A stretch of 64,000 nucleotides of DNA, from positions 2,790,001 to 2,854,000 of the forward strand of contig JAVLRN010000002.1 in assembly GCA_032821775.1 (NCBI GenBank), given 5' to 3'. Shown here piece after piece: positions 33,252 to 45,677 of the stretch. A model generated the notes under the pieces. It worked only from the letters and a program-made list of their open reading frames with translations. It was not told where the DNA came from and did no database searches. This stretch comes from Sanguinoderma infundibulare. Taxonomy: Eukaryota; Basidiomycota; Agaricomycetes; Polyporales; Polyporaceae. How positions within the stretch are numbered: position 1 is the first letter of the stretch; every line of letters starts with the position of its first letter. The position numbers were made by a program, and so were the translations under genes.

Positions 33252-34965
33252 ATGGCACATTTTCTAGGACTGCTCACCATCGGAATGCTTGCTGTGGCTG
33301 GCCGTGCGGAAGAGCCGGTCCTCGCTCCAGATTGGGTGAGTCGATTTCTAGTTTATGGGCGGCAGGTGCTCCTCAGTCTGAATCGCATCTTATATGCTAC
33401 TGGCAGCCATTCGACGTGACGACCCTGCAGGCCCCTGACGGCTCGATCACTGCGAAGTTCGTGTCCTTCGGCGCGACCCTGACCGAGTTGTGGGTGCGGG
33501 ACCGGGAGGGGAAGGCGCGGGATGTCGTGCTTGGGTACGACAATAACGTGAGTCCCAATTGGCCTTGAGGTGGAGGTCGAAGTTAGTATCGGAGCTGAAC
33601 GGGCTCACAGACGGAGCTGCTGACAGACCCGGCGCATCCGGTCTTCAACCCCATCGTTGGTCGGTGAGTGGTGGTTGTTGGGAGAATGATAAACCCATGA
33701 CTCAGGTGGAGATAAGCTACGCGAATCGGATCAAGAACGGTGGGGCTGAGAGTGGACAGAACGAGGCTCGAGTACTGACCTATGCATGCGCGACACAGGG
33801 ACGTTCTCAATCCCGATCACGAAATACCCGCAGCCGGACGGCCCGAACGTATACCACATCCCGACCAACGACCACGACGGCAAGTTTGATAAGGAAGAGC
33901 AGAGGATGGGACGCATTCTCATGTACTCGTACAGGCCAGGACACGCTGCACGGCGGCATCTACGGCTGGGACCGGCGGAACTGGACCATCGTCGAGCGCA
34001 ACGAGACGAGTGTCATGTACCACCACCTCGACCAGGCAGACGAGGGCTTCCCCGGCTACGTCGAAGCTAACGTGCGGCTCTCCTCTTCACGTCCCCGATT
34101 AATCTCAGACACCAACCCAGGTGACACACACCGTGTCGAACGGGGGCACGCTCAAGACGTCCGTCATCGCGACCGCGACCGAGAAGACACCAATCATGCT
34201 CACGCAGCATATCTACTGGAACCTGGACGCCTTCCAGGGCTCGGACAACATCCTCGCTCACAAGCTCCATGTGGATGCCTCCCGAGTCGTAGCCGTCGAC
34301 GGCGACGAGATCCCCACCGGCGAGTTCATCGACGTTGACGGGACGCCGTTCGATTTCAGGGAGACGAAGGCTATCGGCGCGCGATGGAACGAGACCGTCG
34401 GTCTCTGCGGCGGTGGTACGTCGTTGTGCACAGCACGCATACTGCAAAGCTAGCTCAGCGACGGCGCGCGTACTGCACAGGTTGCCAGGGCTTTGACAAC
34501 TGCTGGATCTACGACAAGGACGAGGAGACCAAGGCAGGCGTCTCCCTCTGGAGCGACCTCTCCGGGATCAGGTGCGGATCCATAGTCTCCTCCCCAGTGT
34601 CGTATGTTCCATGCTCACTCATCTTCATGCCGCACTCCAGGCTGGACGTCACAACAAACAACCCCGCCGTGCAGGTCTACACTGGCTACTGGCTCAACAC
34701 GCCCCGCAAGGTCGTGCACGGTGGCCCTGACGTGAACTACACGAAGTGGTCCGCGGTCGCGATCGAGCAAGAGGGCTACATCGACGCGATCAACACGCCC
34801 GAATGGGGCGTCGACCAGATCTGTGAGTATCGTGCCTCGTCCCCTTCGTCGCGTCATCCAAGGTTCGCAGGTCATCGAGCGTCAGGCTGACCATGCTCTG
34901 GTGTAGACTACCCCGGAAAGGATTACACCTGGGAGTCTGTCTACCAGTTTTCTACGGTGCCGTGA
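33252..34965 (+). CDS. Secreted aldose 1-epimerase (galactose mutarotase)
   Basis: Interconverts alpha and beta anomers of aldoses. Exons 33252-33335, 33407-33547, 33611-33663, 33717-33739, 33799-33879, 33935-34071, 34121-34415, 34481-34571, 34641-34822, 34907-34965, giving 381 residues. Signal peptide at residues 1-19 (core FLGLLTIGMLAVAG), so the enzyme is probably extracellular. Family blocks: FGATLTELWV, VVLGYDNN, YANRIKNG, DTLHGGIYGWDRR (active-site His), TQHIYWNLD (second His), GFDNCWIYD, VYTGYWLN, and AIEQEGYID (candidate catalytic Glu). Intron 33880-33934 is GC-AG (ACG|GCAAGT); splicing gives NDHDGQDTLHGG, and the nearby GT breaks the frame. Confidence 0.92.
33880..33934 (+). other. 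GC-AG intron in aldose 1-epimerase
   Basis: 55 nt, donor ACG|GCAAGT, acceptor TACAG. Required to keep the DG-QDTLHGG reading frame; no in-frame stop inside, but retention shifts the frame. Confidence 0.85.
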
Positions 34966-35154
34966 AGGAGGCCTGGCTGAGACCGAGGATGCGGTATACA
35001 TACAGTATTACGCCGTCCCGCCTAGGGTTGATGGTAGATCTACTAGATCTTTCAGTGACCTCACGAACCCTTGTAGGCTTGCTGGACTACGGTGTGCCGC
35101 CCCTGATACTTGATGCTCCCTGCTTCTACTTTCCGTCATCTCTAGAGAATTACC

Positions 35155-35532
35155 ATGTCCGCACCTCAAACCATCAGCACGCCAAGTGGCGACCATCCAC
35201 ACGTCCCCAGTTCCTCGGACGCCGACGGTGATGCAGATACACCCATGGTCAACTACCGACTGACTGTGAGCTCTCGTCCAGGTGTATTAATCACCAAACT
35301 CGCGCCGCTCCTCGGCATGCCTGCCCCAACCACCGGAGGCGGCCTCGCAGAGGTCTTCGACTTTCTTGTCAGCAAAACGGATAAAGGAAGCGATGAAGGT
35401 GCCGTCGAGATTGCCCGACACAACCTCACATTTGTCCACATTCTGAAGGACCACCCGGACCACCTGTGCTTGGGAGCCACGGGCAACAGCCGACTCCGCG
35501 TTTCCAGCTACGACCACAGCATGATCCCTTAA
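35155..35532 (+). CDS. Hypothetical small protein
   Basis: Single open frame of 125 codons in the gap between the epimerase and the permease. N-terminal 30 residues are Ser/Asp/Pro-rich; the rest has alternating hydrophobic segments (VLITKLAPLLGMP, AEVFDFLV, LTFVHIL). No TM segment, no signal peptide, no recognised domain. ATG lies in a reasonable context. May be an orphan gene or a chance frame. Confidence 0.4.
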   Translation: MSAPQTISTPSGDHPHVPSSSDADGDADTPMVNYRLTVSSRPGVLITKLAPLLGMPAPTTGGGLAEVFDFLVSKTDKGSDEGAVEIARHNLTFVHILKDHPDHLCLGATGNSRLRVSSYDHSMIP

Positions 35533-35789
35533 AGGAACGGGCTCGATAAATATTCTGGCACCCCAATAAAGTCCAGGCATCGTATTAGCGATAGAATTTC
35601 GAGAAGAAGCTCAGTTCAAATTATTACATGCGTCCGTCTCCCAAAGCAGAGGGTATCATAAGTATTTCCCGCTGTCAAAAAGGGGGGCAAAAAGCGACAT
35701 CCCTCAGTCATCGTGCCCCGCGCAGTGACGCGTCACATCAGGCCCTCGACTCAAGCCATTGTCGCTCGGGGGACCGACGCTGTGCGGGT

Positions 35790-38154
35790 CTAGGGTGGGT
35801 TCTTTTCGTCTTCATCCACCACGCCCCCACCTGCAGCGGGGTTTGCGCCGACGCTGATAGTCGCTTGTGGGCCGTTGAACCAGTACCTACCTCCGTACAC
35901 AGGCATGTAGTAGTACGAGAGGCACAGCGCGAGCCAGGCCCCGTAGACGACCACCACGTAGTTCATGCCCTGCGCGTTTGGTCCTGGGGCCGCCGGAAAG
36001 GCAACGATGACCATCGCGAAGATCATCCACGCCACCGCGACGACCGCGACGGGCAGGCCCTGTCCGTTTTTTGATCGCGATCCGTTCGAAACGCGTGCAC
36101 GTGAGTGGAGGTTGCGCAGGACAACAAGGGAGAGAGGTACGCACGAAGCGGCCGAGGGTGAACGGTCCGGGCTTCCACTCCTTGCCTCCCATGAAGCGAC
36201 ACAAGATGGGAATGCTGTACGCAATGTACTGCGCCGCGACGGAGCCGCTGAATATGGCGGAGCTCCCGATCGGCCCTGTGAACGCGACGAGGCCGATGAC
36301 GAGCGCGATGAACGCGCACGCCCAGACGGCGTTCACCGGAGTCCGCGTGTGTTCGTTGACATGGGAGATGTGTTGCGAGAAGGGGATCGCTTTATCGCGG
36401 GCGAAGGCGAATAATTGGCGAGAGGAGACAACGAGCTGGGAGGTCTGTCAGCGCCTTGACAGACTCGCGAATGGGAATGGGGAGAACTTACGACACTCGC
36501 ACCTACGAAGTACCTGTGCACCCGTTTCATTAATCACGGTTCAGACGACGTCAGTCCAGAAGGAAACAAAGTTTACTGCGCGATGACTACAATCGGCCAA
36601 ATGGCCAGTGTACCGTTGCGACCGAGGCTATTGAAAACTATCTGGAGAACATGACAGTTCCATAAAGTTCGACTCAATGGTAAAGTCGCAACGTGGACGC
36701 ACTGTTGCCATAGGTTGACCGATGGGATTCGTCATGATCGCGTCCATGTCCGTCCCCATGTATAATGAAATCACTATATTAATAACTGCAGGACTCTCCT
36801 TTTCAGTCTTTTATCTTGCTTGCACACGCGTTCATTACGGAACCGGGAAAGGGTGACTTACCTAAACCGAGGATACTTGCTATAGTAACTGTAGAGATGG
36901 TAGCCCATGGAACGGCAACCTTGGCGTTGATCGCTTCTTCGCTGATGTGTAGAGGTGAATCAAAAGCACCTGAAGTGAATGCCATCGGCGATCATAACTT
37001 TGCGGAGCGATTCGTAGCAGGTGCACTGACTGATGGCCCACAGAGGAGAGAGAAAGCTGAGCATAAAAGCGATAGTGTTGGGCCATCCAGACACTGCTCG
37101 CGTGTCACGAGAGTCAACCAACAATTCATGCATACTAATGCAGCGGATACGTACAGTTGACAAAACCGCTAAATGCGAATGAAGGCGAGTTTCTGAATTC
37201 CTTGGGAGTCGCCGCGGGCAGAGCGACGACGACAGCGATGCACAGACTAACCAATTAAATATCAGTAATCGGAATAATGACAGGAGGAATTAAACCGGCA
37301 CAAGATGTGAACAATGGTGAAAACCCCTTGTAAGCGTGCGGTTATTCTTGTCGAGAGGGATGCTACGATCGCATGGGAAAAGAGCAGCGCAGCGAACACC
37401 GCACTGTAGGCAAAATTAATGAGACTCAGATCGCGGTGGTATGATCCATGACGCACTATGTTTGACCGGTCGTGGCAACAAACGCCCCCCTGCTACCGAT
37501 AGAGACGGTTGCCATAACCTGGACTGCACATGCCCAATCACCGGAAGCGAGACCGCATATGAGATACATTGAGTTGGAGTCTGCGCAGCGGCCATGGGTA
37601 AAGCGCTCCGGACAGACCGACAGTACAACACTCACACCCAACTATCCATGCCAAGATTTTCCTCCACCGTGGAGACGCATACATCCACGTCCAGTAGTAC
37701 AATCCTCCTGACGTCGGTGCAGCCGAGCCGAGTTCCGCGAGGGCTAGTGCGGTGAACGCTATGAAGAAAGAACTGAGCACCCACTAACGTGGAATGAGTC
37801 AGTAGGGAATAACCTGACTTCCGGACTAGGAGCACTTACACCCCAAACTAAAGCAACCGGGCCGCCGTAAGGCAACGCGTATACCAAGACAGAGCTTGGG
37901 AGGGCATTGAGCAACAAACAGTCTGGGAGTTGGAGAGAGACTTACGAGATGGAAGGAATCAGGCCGATGAAACTGAACCCCAGAGCAAAAACCTCCACTG
38001 GACTAAACGCTCGTTTGAACTCTTGTCGATACCCTAGTAGGGCTAGGGCATCGTCGTCGGTGAGAGTTGCTGTGCCCGAGCCTGCGCCGTCGCCTGGGGC
38101 CGGACATTTGAGAACGGTATCAGCATTCCTTCCCTTGCAGAAAGGGGATGCCAT
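35790..38154 (-). CDS. Amino-acid permease (APC superfamily)
   Basis: Plasma-membrane amino-acid/GABA-type transporter with about 12 TM segments. Exons (minus): 38154-37946, 37894-37840, 37783-37636, 37580-37457, 37403-37296, 37246-37155, 37093-37031, 36969-36862, 36773-36703, 36641-36577, 36513-36492, 36435-36145, 36059-35790, giving 541 residues. N-terminus is cytosolic; LGYRQEFKR leads into TM1 (FSFIGLIPSIS). Family marks: ALAELGSAAPTSGGLYYW, GYSNSMYL, HISEEAINA, MGTDM...PIGQPMA, and SSRQLFAFARDKAIPFS. A 22-nt micro-exon (36513-36492) encodes part of a TM. The gene has 12 introns, the densest here. A TATATA box lies about 70 bp before the start. Confidence 0.9.
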
Positions 38155-41100
38155 ATCGCCCGTGTCCAGCGATGATAAGAGGTCGACTCAAGCTTTCGCA
38201 GGATGGAAAGACTCCGAAAGAGCATATATAACGCGCCTGCTCTTAGCGCCATGAGCGGTAACGGGAGGGGATCTTCGCGAGTTGCTCCAGACTCGTTCTC
38301 AGCCGGAGTTCCGGAAATAGACCTTACGGAGTGGATATCCGCCATGAGGCATCCTGGTGACCTTCCGCGGGACGTCAATGAAGCTATGAGATCAAGCCGT
38401 CGAAGCTAACACGAACGTGAACTCAACACGATGACGCCGCGTACTCCGCGCCACACATGAACTGGCGGTCTTGGACTTCTTGAATCCCCAAATTCCGTCT
38501 GTGAGACTGGCGGTTGTGGTATAACAACGACGTACGCACCTGCATTTTGAAAGGTTTGGATGTATATGGGACGGAATGACAAAATCGCTGCCGGCCCAAC
38601 GAACTGCTGAATGTTTTCCCACGGGCCAATTCTGGCCACGGGTCGCTCGGCGACCACAACATGGACTCGGACTGCATACCCTCCTTGTTACCTGCCATAT
38701 ATTCCGCATGCTGCGCCTGCAACAACAGGAAGGAATCTCCCCACCACGCTCTACGCTGGACAGTAGTGTCTCCCATCGACCGCCGTCAAAGGACCTTTCC
38801 TCGCGACTCCCTCGTTTGATTTTCCTCATATCATGCAAATTCATAACCGACGGTGCCATTTTCCGATGAGAGATTGGTTTCTCGAACTATCGAAGTGCGA
38901 TAAGGTGGCCAAAGGGTGTCGTTACGTGAGCTTCAAGTGTCCTACCCCATCCTTCCTGTTCTGGTCACTCAACCTGGTGTGGTCAGGTTTCTCCCAAATT
39001 AATCTTGCAGCCAGATACAAGGCATTAGATTGCTGTCCCCCCCTCTGTGGAGTGGTTTTAGACAAGCTGAGGGCGCGTATACGATCATACACCCCATCGT
39101 GCCTCTCCCTGCGAGGCTCCCGGGCCATCCTACCGGACGCGAATAGTCCATGCCGACAGCCGTTTCTATCATCCTCCCCAGCAACAAAATCCGCCCTACC
39201 CGCGGTCAGGGTCCTCGTATGTTTGTGGCTCGCATCGTCATGTTTCATCGGCTTGAGGCGCTCATGAACGGCTTCTAACAGACGTCCAACGACATTAGTT
39301 CGCTCTCATGCTCGATTGAATGCCGTACGCGCGACATTGACGTGCGTCTATGTACGCCCGCCGAACGCTTATCGCGCTCGTCGCAGTCTCGTCGTCTCGA
39401 GGCCCCACTGGAGCCCCGTGCTCGTACCCGTGCCGTGCTTCGCGGATCCTACAGCGCAACCTTCTACCCTCCCTGAACTCTCCAGTGTGCACCCGAGCGT
39501 CGCCTCGCGCCCCAAGACTCCGGGACTATACTCGCCGACACACAGAGGCGGCCATCCCATCTGCCAAGCGGTCGGATGGGGCACATCTCCTGCCTGACAG
39601 AGCCAAAACGTTCGCCACGCTTGCAATCGTCACGCGTCAGAGCCTGTCCACCACGTGCCGAGCAGCCCGGGGAGCCCCGGTTTCTCGAAGACTGTCTGCG
39701 CGTTCTCTGTGGCCGCCGTCCTCGGGTCCTTGGTGTGCTTCCCTTGCTATGTCGAAGGCCGACAGGTCGCGTGTAGTTTATCGAGTTCGCGAAGCACGAC
39801 GCGCAAGGCACGTCCTTGCCCTCTCTCGGGACACACGCGGGGCAGCCGGGGAGAAGACTCGCGTCGGCGCCTTGCTTTTCGGTGATTCGCATTCCCTGAC
39901 GTCGCCGTCGCAAAATGTACGTTGTTCGCGCTCGCATGATGCCAGGTCTCGACGTACTATTGACCGCCACCGTCTTGTAGCACCACCGTCCTAGTCGTAC
40001 CCGCGCGATCGGCGTTGCCCTGATTTATTTGGAAGGCTCCCTTCGACGCGTGCAATGTCTGCTGCATACGCCATCCCATCGTGATTTTCTCAGACTTCTC
40101 ACGACCGTCCCTGCTCTCAGGGTGTGGCGTTTTGCACAAGTTTCAGACACCGCCACGTTTCGCCCCGCACACTTATTCTGTTGCTCACGGTAAGTGTTTC
40201 TGTGGTGTCCCTGTCATAATGTTATACGCATCGTGGCTCAAATCCGTCAATAATGCACAGGCCGTTCTGCGGAAGCTGAATGCTCTCATATGAACATAAT
40301 CCCTACCAGCTACGTGTCATCCGTCCTCAATGATTTGGATAGCTCTCGTGTTTCCCGCGGTGAGACCCCGCCATTATCAAGGCACATCCTCTTGTACCCC
40401 TTTGCCACCCGACCTTTGCACTGTATTACGAATCTTGTCTTCTCCCACGCGATTGTGCTCACCACTTATCGTTCCCAGGTTCCCTGAGAGAGAAGCTAGT
40501 CCCCACCGCCTCGCCTCATTAAGGTTGGAGGATCAAACGTATGGAAAGCCTGGTGTTCTGTGGCATGAGACAAGAAGGCGCGAAGCGTTCGAACGACACA
40601 AGGGTGCCGGCGCCGAATACACTCTCAGCTGACAAGGTGAATAAACGATTCGCATGCATCTACATCATAAATGACCTCCCACCTGCGACATTGGCGGCGC
40701 GACCGTCTTCAGGAGATTTGCTTGACGAGGTCCCCATCAACATGGCGCCGCTCACGGTGAGCACCGCCGCAACCTGGAGGATCATCGCCGTCCCAGATCG
40801 AGGCGGTGTGCGCGGTCTTGAGCTAGCTGTCTCATGAGAACCTCGTCCTATTCTCTTTCCGAGTTAATCATCGCGTCATGCATGATTCTCTGCTTCACCC
40901 GCTTTACCCTCCACATTACACCCGGTGTCTTCTCTGTATGCGCGAGGCGGTGACATCGTGCGCCGATCTTGTGTTCAAGCTGAACACATCGCTGCAGATC
41001 GCCTGACGCATCTTCCAGTCTTCTTCGCTCCTATCCAGTTTACCCATCGGCGAACCGGCCTTGCAAACCCGGTCCATGCGCATCCTATCACTGCTCGCAG

Positions 41101-41807
41101 TTGGCGGGCGGACGTTCAGTGACCCCGAGCAGTGGGAACGGCGCTGACGGAAGCAGATTAGTTTCTCTTCGGAGTGCCCCCGGCGTTCCAGCTCGCTGCG
41201 TTTCTACGATCGGCGGCGGGTTGCGACGAACGACTTACGTGAACTCGAATCAGCTTAATTAAAGGCGGACCAGCGTTCAGATCCAAAGGTGCCTCGACTC
41301 GCTTACTTCGTCATCGGGGACGACCAACGCACAAGCGAGCCAACGAGCATCCAGGCACCGCGTGCGCCGAAGACACGACACCGGTCGAGCGCTGAACTCG
41401 AATCGCGATCAGGCAAAGAAGGTTGATGGGCCCAATGCCGACCGTGCGACGCGATGTCCTCCTCATGGACCCCCTTCCCGACGCCCCTTCCTGCTGCCCG
41501 CCCGTGCATATCTGTTGGCCGAGGACCCCCGGGCTGGCGGAGCGCCGGGCCAGTACCTGGTCCCCAGTTCCCAGATCTCGCTCACGCTCGGACAGCCAGG
41601 TGGCAGGGAGCAATATTAAAACGGGATCGGGGGGCACGCTGTGCGGGGAGGGTTGATATTAAAAGCCGCTGTTTCCCTGGGGCTCCCGCGCGCACTATTC
41701 ACTTCTCCCATCCCGCGACGCGCTGTTTAGCTGCGTATCTCCTCCCTCGGCCTCCCTCTCCAGGACCAGCGCGGCGCGATACGACCTGACGAGAGCAGGC
41801 GAGCAAG
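38155..41807. other. 3.7-kb gene-poor region
   Basis: Longest intergenic stretch but one. Left end holds the permease promoter (TATATA at 38225-38230), right end the P450 D promoter (TATTAAAA at 41657-41664). Many overlapping Arg/Ser-rich frames on both strands around 39.3-40.0 kb show no family resemblance and look like CpG-rich non-coding DNA. Confidence 0.5.
38225..38230 (-). promoter_or_regulatory. TATA box of amino-acid permease
   Basis: TATATA (palindromic), about 70 bp upstream of the minus-strand ATG at 38154. Confidence 0.45.
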
Positions 41808-44340
41808 ATGTTCGAAGACGTGCAGGGCGTGGCTCGGTTGGGGCTGCTACTCCTCGCGGTGGTCGTCCTCCGCAAGTTCATCGACTGGCGGCGCGCGGCA
41901 GCATCCATCAAGTGAGTGCTCCTCTTGTCAGCCTTCTCCTTCGTCGTGGCCCAACTTTTGTTTTGCACCGCACACACAGCAACCTCCCCGGGTTCCGCAC
42001 GCTGTTCAGCGACCGGTTCGTCTGGTTCCCGTTCCGCGTCGACGGCATCTCGCCCGGTCTGCAGTCCGAGGTGAACCTCTACCGGAAGTACAAGGACTTT
42101 GAGGAGGCAGGGTGGGACATCATGGCCGGGGTGCGTCTCGTCCCTCGTCTCGCCTTCCCCCACAAAATAATTTGAGGCGCCCTCCTGGCAAAGGTAAGCG
42201 TGCTGCCCTCGGCGGAAGTCTCGCTCTTCCTTTCGGACCCTGCGGTCGTCAAGGTGCGTCTTCTTAGCGCCACTGTCTTTGTCCCTGTCAGTAAACTGAC
42301 CTTCCCTCGCCGCGCGCAGGAGGTGATCGGCGCGCGGGCGCGCTTCCCGAAGCCCATGGGGCCGTACAAGGTTCTGCTCGCGTTCGGGCCCAACCTGGTC
42401 GCGTCCGAGGGCGACGAGTGGAAGCGTCAGCGCAAGCTCGTCGCGCCGGCTTTCTCAGAGGTGCGTGTGTCCGGCGTCGTGCAGGATACGACGTCTCTCG
42501 CCTCGATCCCGCCTTTGCTCGGGTCGGGCCGGGGCCGGATCCGACTCGAAGCGCGAACAAGGGTGCTGACGGAGATACCGGGCATCGCTGCTCGCTCGTG
42601 GATCTTCAGAGGAACAATAAACTCGTGTGGGACGAGACGGTGCGGATCGTGCACGACCTCTTCGAGAACGTGTGGGGGGCGAAAGACACGATCGAGATCG
42701 ACAACATCACCGAACTGACCGTTCCGGTGCGTCCTTGTCCGACCGCGACCCTGCATACGAGGCGGTCGCTGACGTTGGGCGGACGTCATATGGGCGTGTC
42801 GCATTCTGCAGATCACGCTTCTCGTGATTGGCGTCGCGGGCTTCGGGCGGCGGATCTCATGGAAGGACGACGCGATCGCCCCGACCGGACACAAGATGAC
42901 GTTCAAGGTCGGTGCATGCCATCCGCCACCGAGACAGCGCAAGATGTGTGGCGCGGTCGCTGACATGAAGGCAATTGAATCTGCAGCAAGCCCTGCACGT
43001 CGTTTCCCGCAATCTCTTCTTGCAGATCATATTTCCGATGTGGCTCCTCCGATGGGGCACGCCTGGCATGAGGACGTTCTATACCGCGAGCAACGAGCTT
43101 CAGGTGAGCTGTTCGACCGACGTGACCGAGATGTCATTTTCTTACAATCGATTGCTCGTGAAATGCACATCCACAGCGTTATATGGACGAGATGATTGTC
43201 TCCCGACGAAACGCTGAGGCGAAGGAGGAGCGCCATGACTTGTTCAGCAGCTTGCTCGACGCGAACGACGGTCTCGCTGAAAGCGGGGAGAAGCTCTCGG
43301 ACACCGGTCTGCTGGGCAACGTGTTTATCTTCATGATCGCTGGTTACGAGGCAAGTCAAACATCGAACCACCTGTTTTGCGCACTCGTCCATTCAAAATG
43401 CGAATAATTCACAGACCAGCGCGCACACGCTAGCCTACTGCTTCATCCTCCTCGCCCTCTACCAAGAAGAACAAGAGAAGTTCTACCAAAGCATCAAACA
43501 GACCCTCAGCGACGGCCGCACGCCGACCTACGAAGAGTTCTCCACGCTATCCTACTCCATGGCGTACGTCTCGCTGCGCCCACATTCCATTCATCGTGTC
43601 ACACCGATCGCTGACATCCGCTTCAATACTTGCGTCCCTATCCTCGACCTGACTTGACAGCGTGTTCAACGAGACCCTCCGGCTGTTCCCCCCGGTAATC
43701 ACCATCCCCAAACAGAGCGCAGAAGACACCTCATTCACCACGACGAACGCCGCCGGCGAAAAGCGCACTATCCCCGTCCCGAAAGGCACCTACGTGACCG
43801 TGCACACCCCAGGCCTGCACAACAACCGTATGTCCTTTCTCGATCTCCTTCTGCCATCCGTCTTCCCCCCCCCCTTCCCTTTTCCCGCCTCCGCTCCTCG
43901 CTTCCCGTCCCAATCTCGTGCCCAATCCACGCACTAACCCCCCACTTCCCCACCCCCAACCCCCATCAGCCAAGTACTGGGACGAGCCCGACGCGTTCAA
44001 GCCCGGGCGGTTCCTCAAAGACTACCCGCGCGACTGCTTCCTGCCCTTCTCTGGCGGGCCTCGCGGGTGCATCGGCCGCGGGTTCTCCGAGACGGAGTCG
44101 ATCGCGGTCCTCACCCTCCTCGTCTCGCGCTACCGCGTCGACGTCCGGGACGAGCCCCAGTTCGCGGGCGAGTCGTTCGAGCAGCGCCGCGCGCGCCTGC
44201 TCAAGAGCAAGCTCAGCGTCACGTTGTAGTGCGTGTCTTTCTTCCTTCTTCTCCTGTATTCCCATTTCCTCCCTTGCGGGCCATGCTGACGACCCTTGAC
44301 TAGCCCGGAACGAGCCCCGCTGGTCTTCAAGCGGCGGTAA
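41808..44340 (+). CDS. Cytochrome P450 (copy D), different family
   Basis: ER-anchored P450 of the long-chain CYP4/CYP5150-like type, unrelated in exon plan to A-C. Exons 41808-41911, 41980-42130, 42194-42253, 42320-42460, 42610-42726, 42812-42907, 42987-43103, 43177-43350, 43415-43563, 43661-43827, 43970-44228, 44304-44340, giving 523 residues. Anchor LGLLLLAVVVL at residues 10-20, then NLPGFRTLF, EGDEWKRQRKLVAPAF, I-helix AGYET, K-helix ETLR, haem loop FSGGPRGCIGR, end PLVFKRR. The intron that cuts AGYE|T is GC-AG (GAG|GCAAGT). An apparent stop after SVTL at 44229 is inside the last intron. Substrate unknown. Confidence 0.9.
43351..43414 (+). other. GC-AG intron at P450 D I-helix motif
   Basis: 64 nt, donor GAG|GCAAGT (full consensus apart from C), acceptor CACAG. 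Splices AGYE to TSAHT in frame. Retention gives an in-frame TAA at the end of the intron. Confidence 0.88.
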
Positions 44341-45677
44341 AACGCATATCCTGTGACTTAAAGCTTAGTGGCGAACACGCCACACAGCACACCACGCACA
44401 CGCAGCAACGCGTCCGACAGACCCTCTTTTCGATACCGACTTGCACGCCCTGTTATTATTGCCCGTGCTCCGCTCTCCCCACGCTTGTAGTTCTTATTAA
44501 GTTACCCCATACCGCGGTCCCGCCCGCGCTATATACCTCCCAACCATGATTCCCACACGAATGTACATGCGCTGCGTAAATACTTACCTCCTGTTGTGCT
44601 TCAATCCCTCCCCCCCGCCGAGGAGACGGACCGTACACACCACAGCCTCGAGCCGACTTACCTCAGACCGACCCGCATTCGTGAGCATGGGGCAACTACG
44701 AGTTACACATTCCTCTGCTGGAAGGAACGAAGACGAGAGAGATGCGACGCGCCGAGAGACGAAAGGGGTATTAGCTGGGGGGGTTACATACATACGTTAC
44801 TTGGCTTGCGACGAACAGAGCAGATCGGATCATGTACGGGAACGGGAACGGGAAAACATAAGCGAGATATAGAACTTAGGTAAACCGGGGTAGCAATCGG
44901 TGGCCGCCGCCAGGTCGCGCGAAGAAGCAGGCGAAGGGTAAGAAGGTAAGGGGGGGATAAGAGTAGACCGCGGGACGCTGACGGTATGAGCGACCTGACC
45001 GAGATGTGTGTATCAACCACACCAGATGAGATATCAATTGTTGCAACTGGTAACTGGTACTGGTACTTGCGCAAGGAGCGAGCGCAATCGGGAATCGGGA
45101 ATCCGTGGTACGACGAAGCGTCTGTGCGGTGAGTGGATGAGAGAGGCGATCCGATCCCGATTCCGGTGAATGCGACGAATGGGTACGAAAACAATGCGAC
45201 GGTCAAGTATATATCAACGAGGGGCGTCAAGGGCAAGAGTGTGTGGGGCGAAGGGAAGGTGAAGGGTGAGGGAACGCAAGGCCACGACGCTGCGAAAGGA
45301 AGGTGAAAAGATAACGAGTCGAAGGTCGAGAGGAAAGGAGAGAGGACCGGAGAGAGGAGAGGGGAAGCGATGGGGAGGCATAGACGTGGGGGAATCATGA
45401 GAATGCGCATGACATCTTGCGCGAAGAAGAGGAAGAGGGAGGCCCGATGGCGGTGGGGAGGATCGCCAGCGGGCGTGAGTAGGGCTCAGTGTCCAGAAGT
45501 CCGTTCCGAGTCGCGTCGGGGGGAAGGCGAGGGTGGGAAGAAAACGAAGATCGAAAAACAGGCTTCGCAGAGCCAATCTGAACGTCTCCCGCTCGTACGC
45601 AAAGTCGACTGCGGAGACGAGAGGATCCACATGGCGCGTGCGCAGCAACACAACCACGCAACCGTGAAGATGCACGC
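44341..45677. other. Convergent 3' flanks, GA-rich
   Basis: 3' regions of P450 D (plus) and of the surface protein (minus). The stretch 45280-45380 is an imperfect GA/GAGG repeat. Long frames here follow the skewed composition and are not supported. Confidence 0.55.

Noticed and set aside
39316..40000. Arg/Ser-rich frames of up to 214 codons on both strands
   Set aside because: Overlapping frames on both strands with no family resemblance are expected from CpG-rich DNA.
44220..44231. Apparent TAG stop after SVTL in P450 D
   Set aside because: The last intron starts inside this codon. Splicing adds the family-typical PLVFKRR ending.
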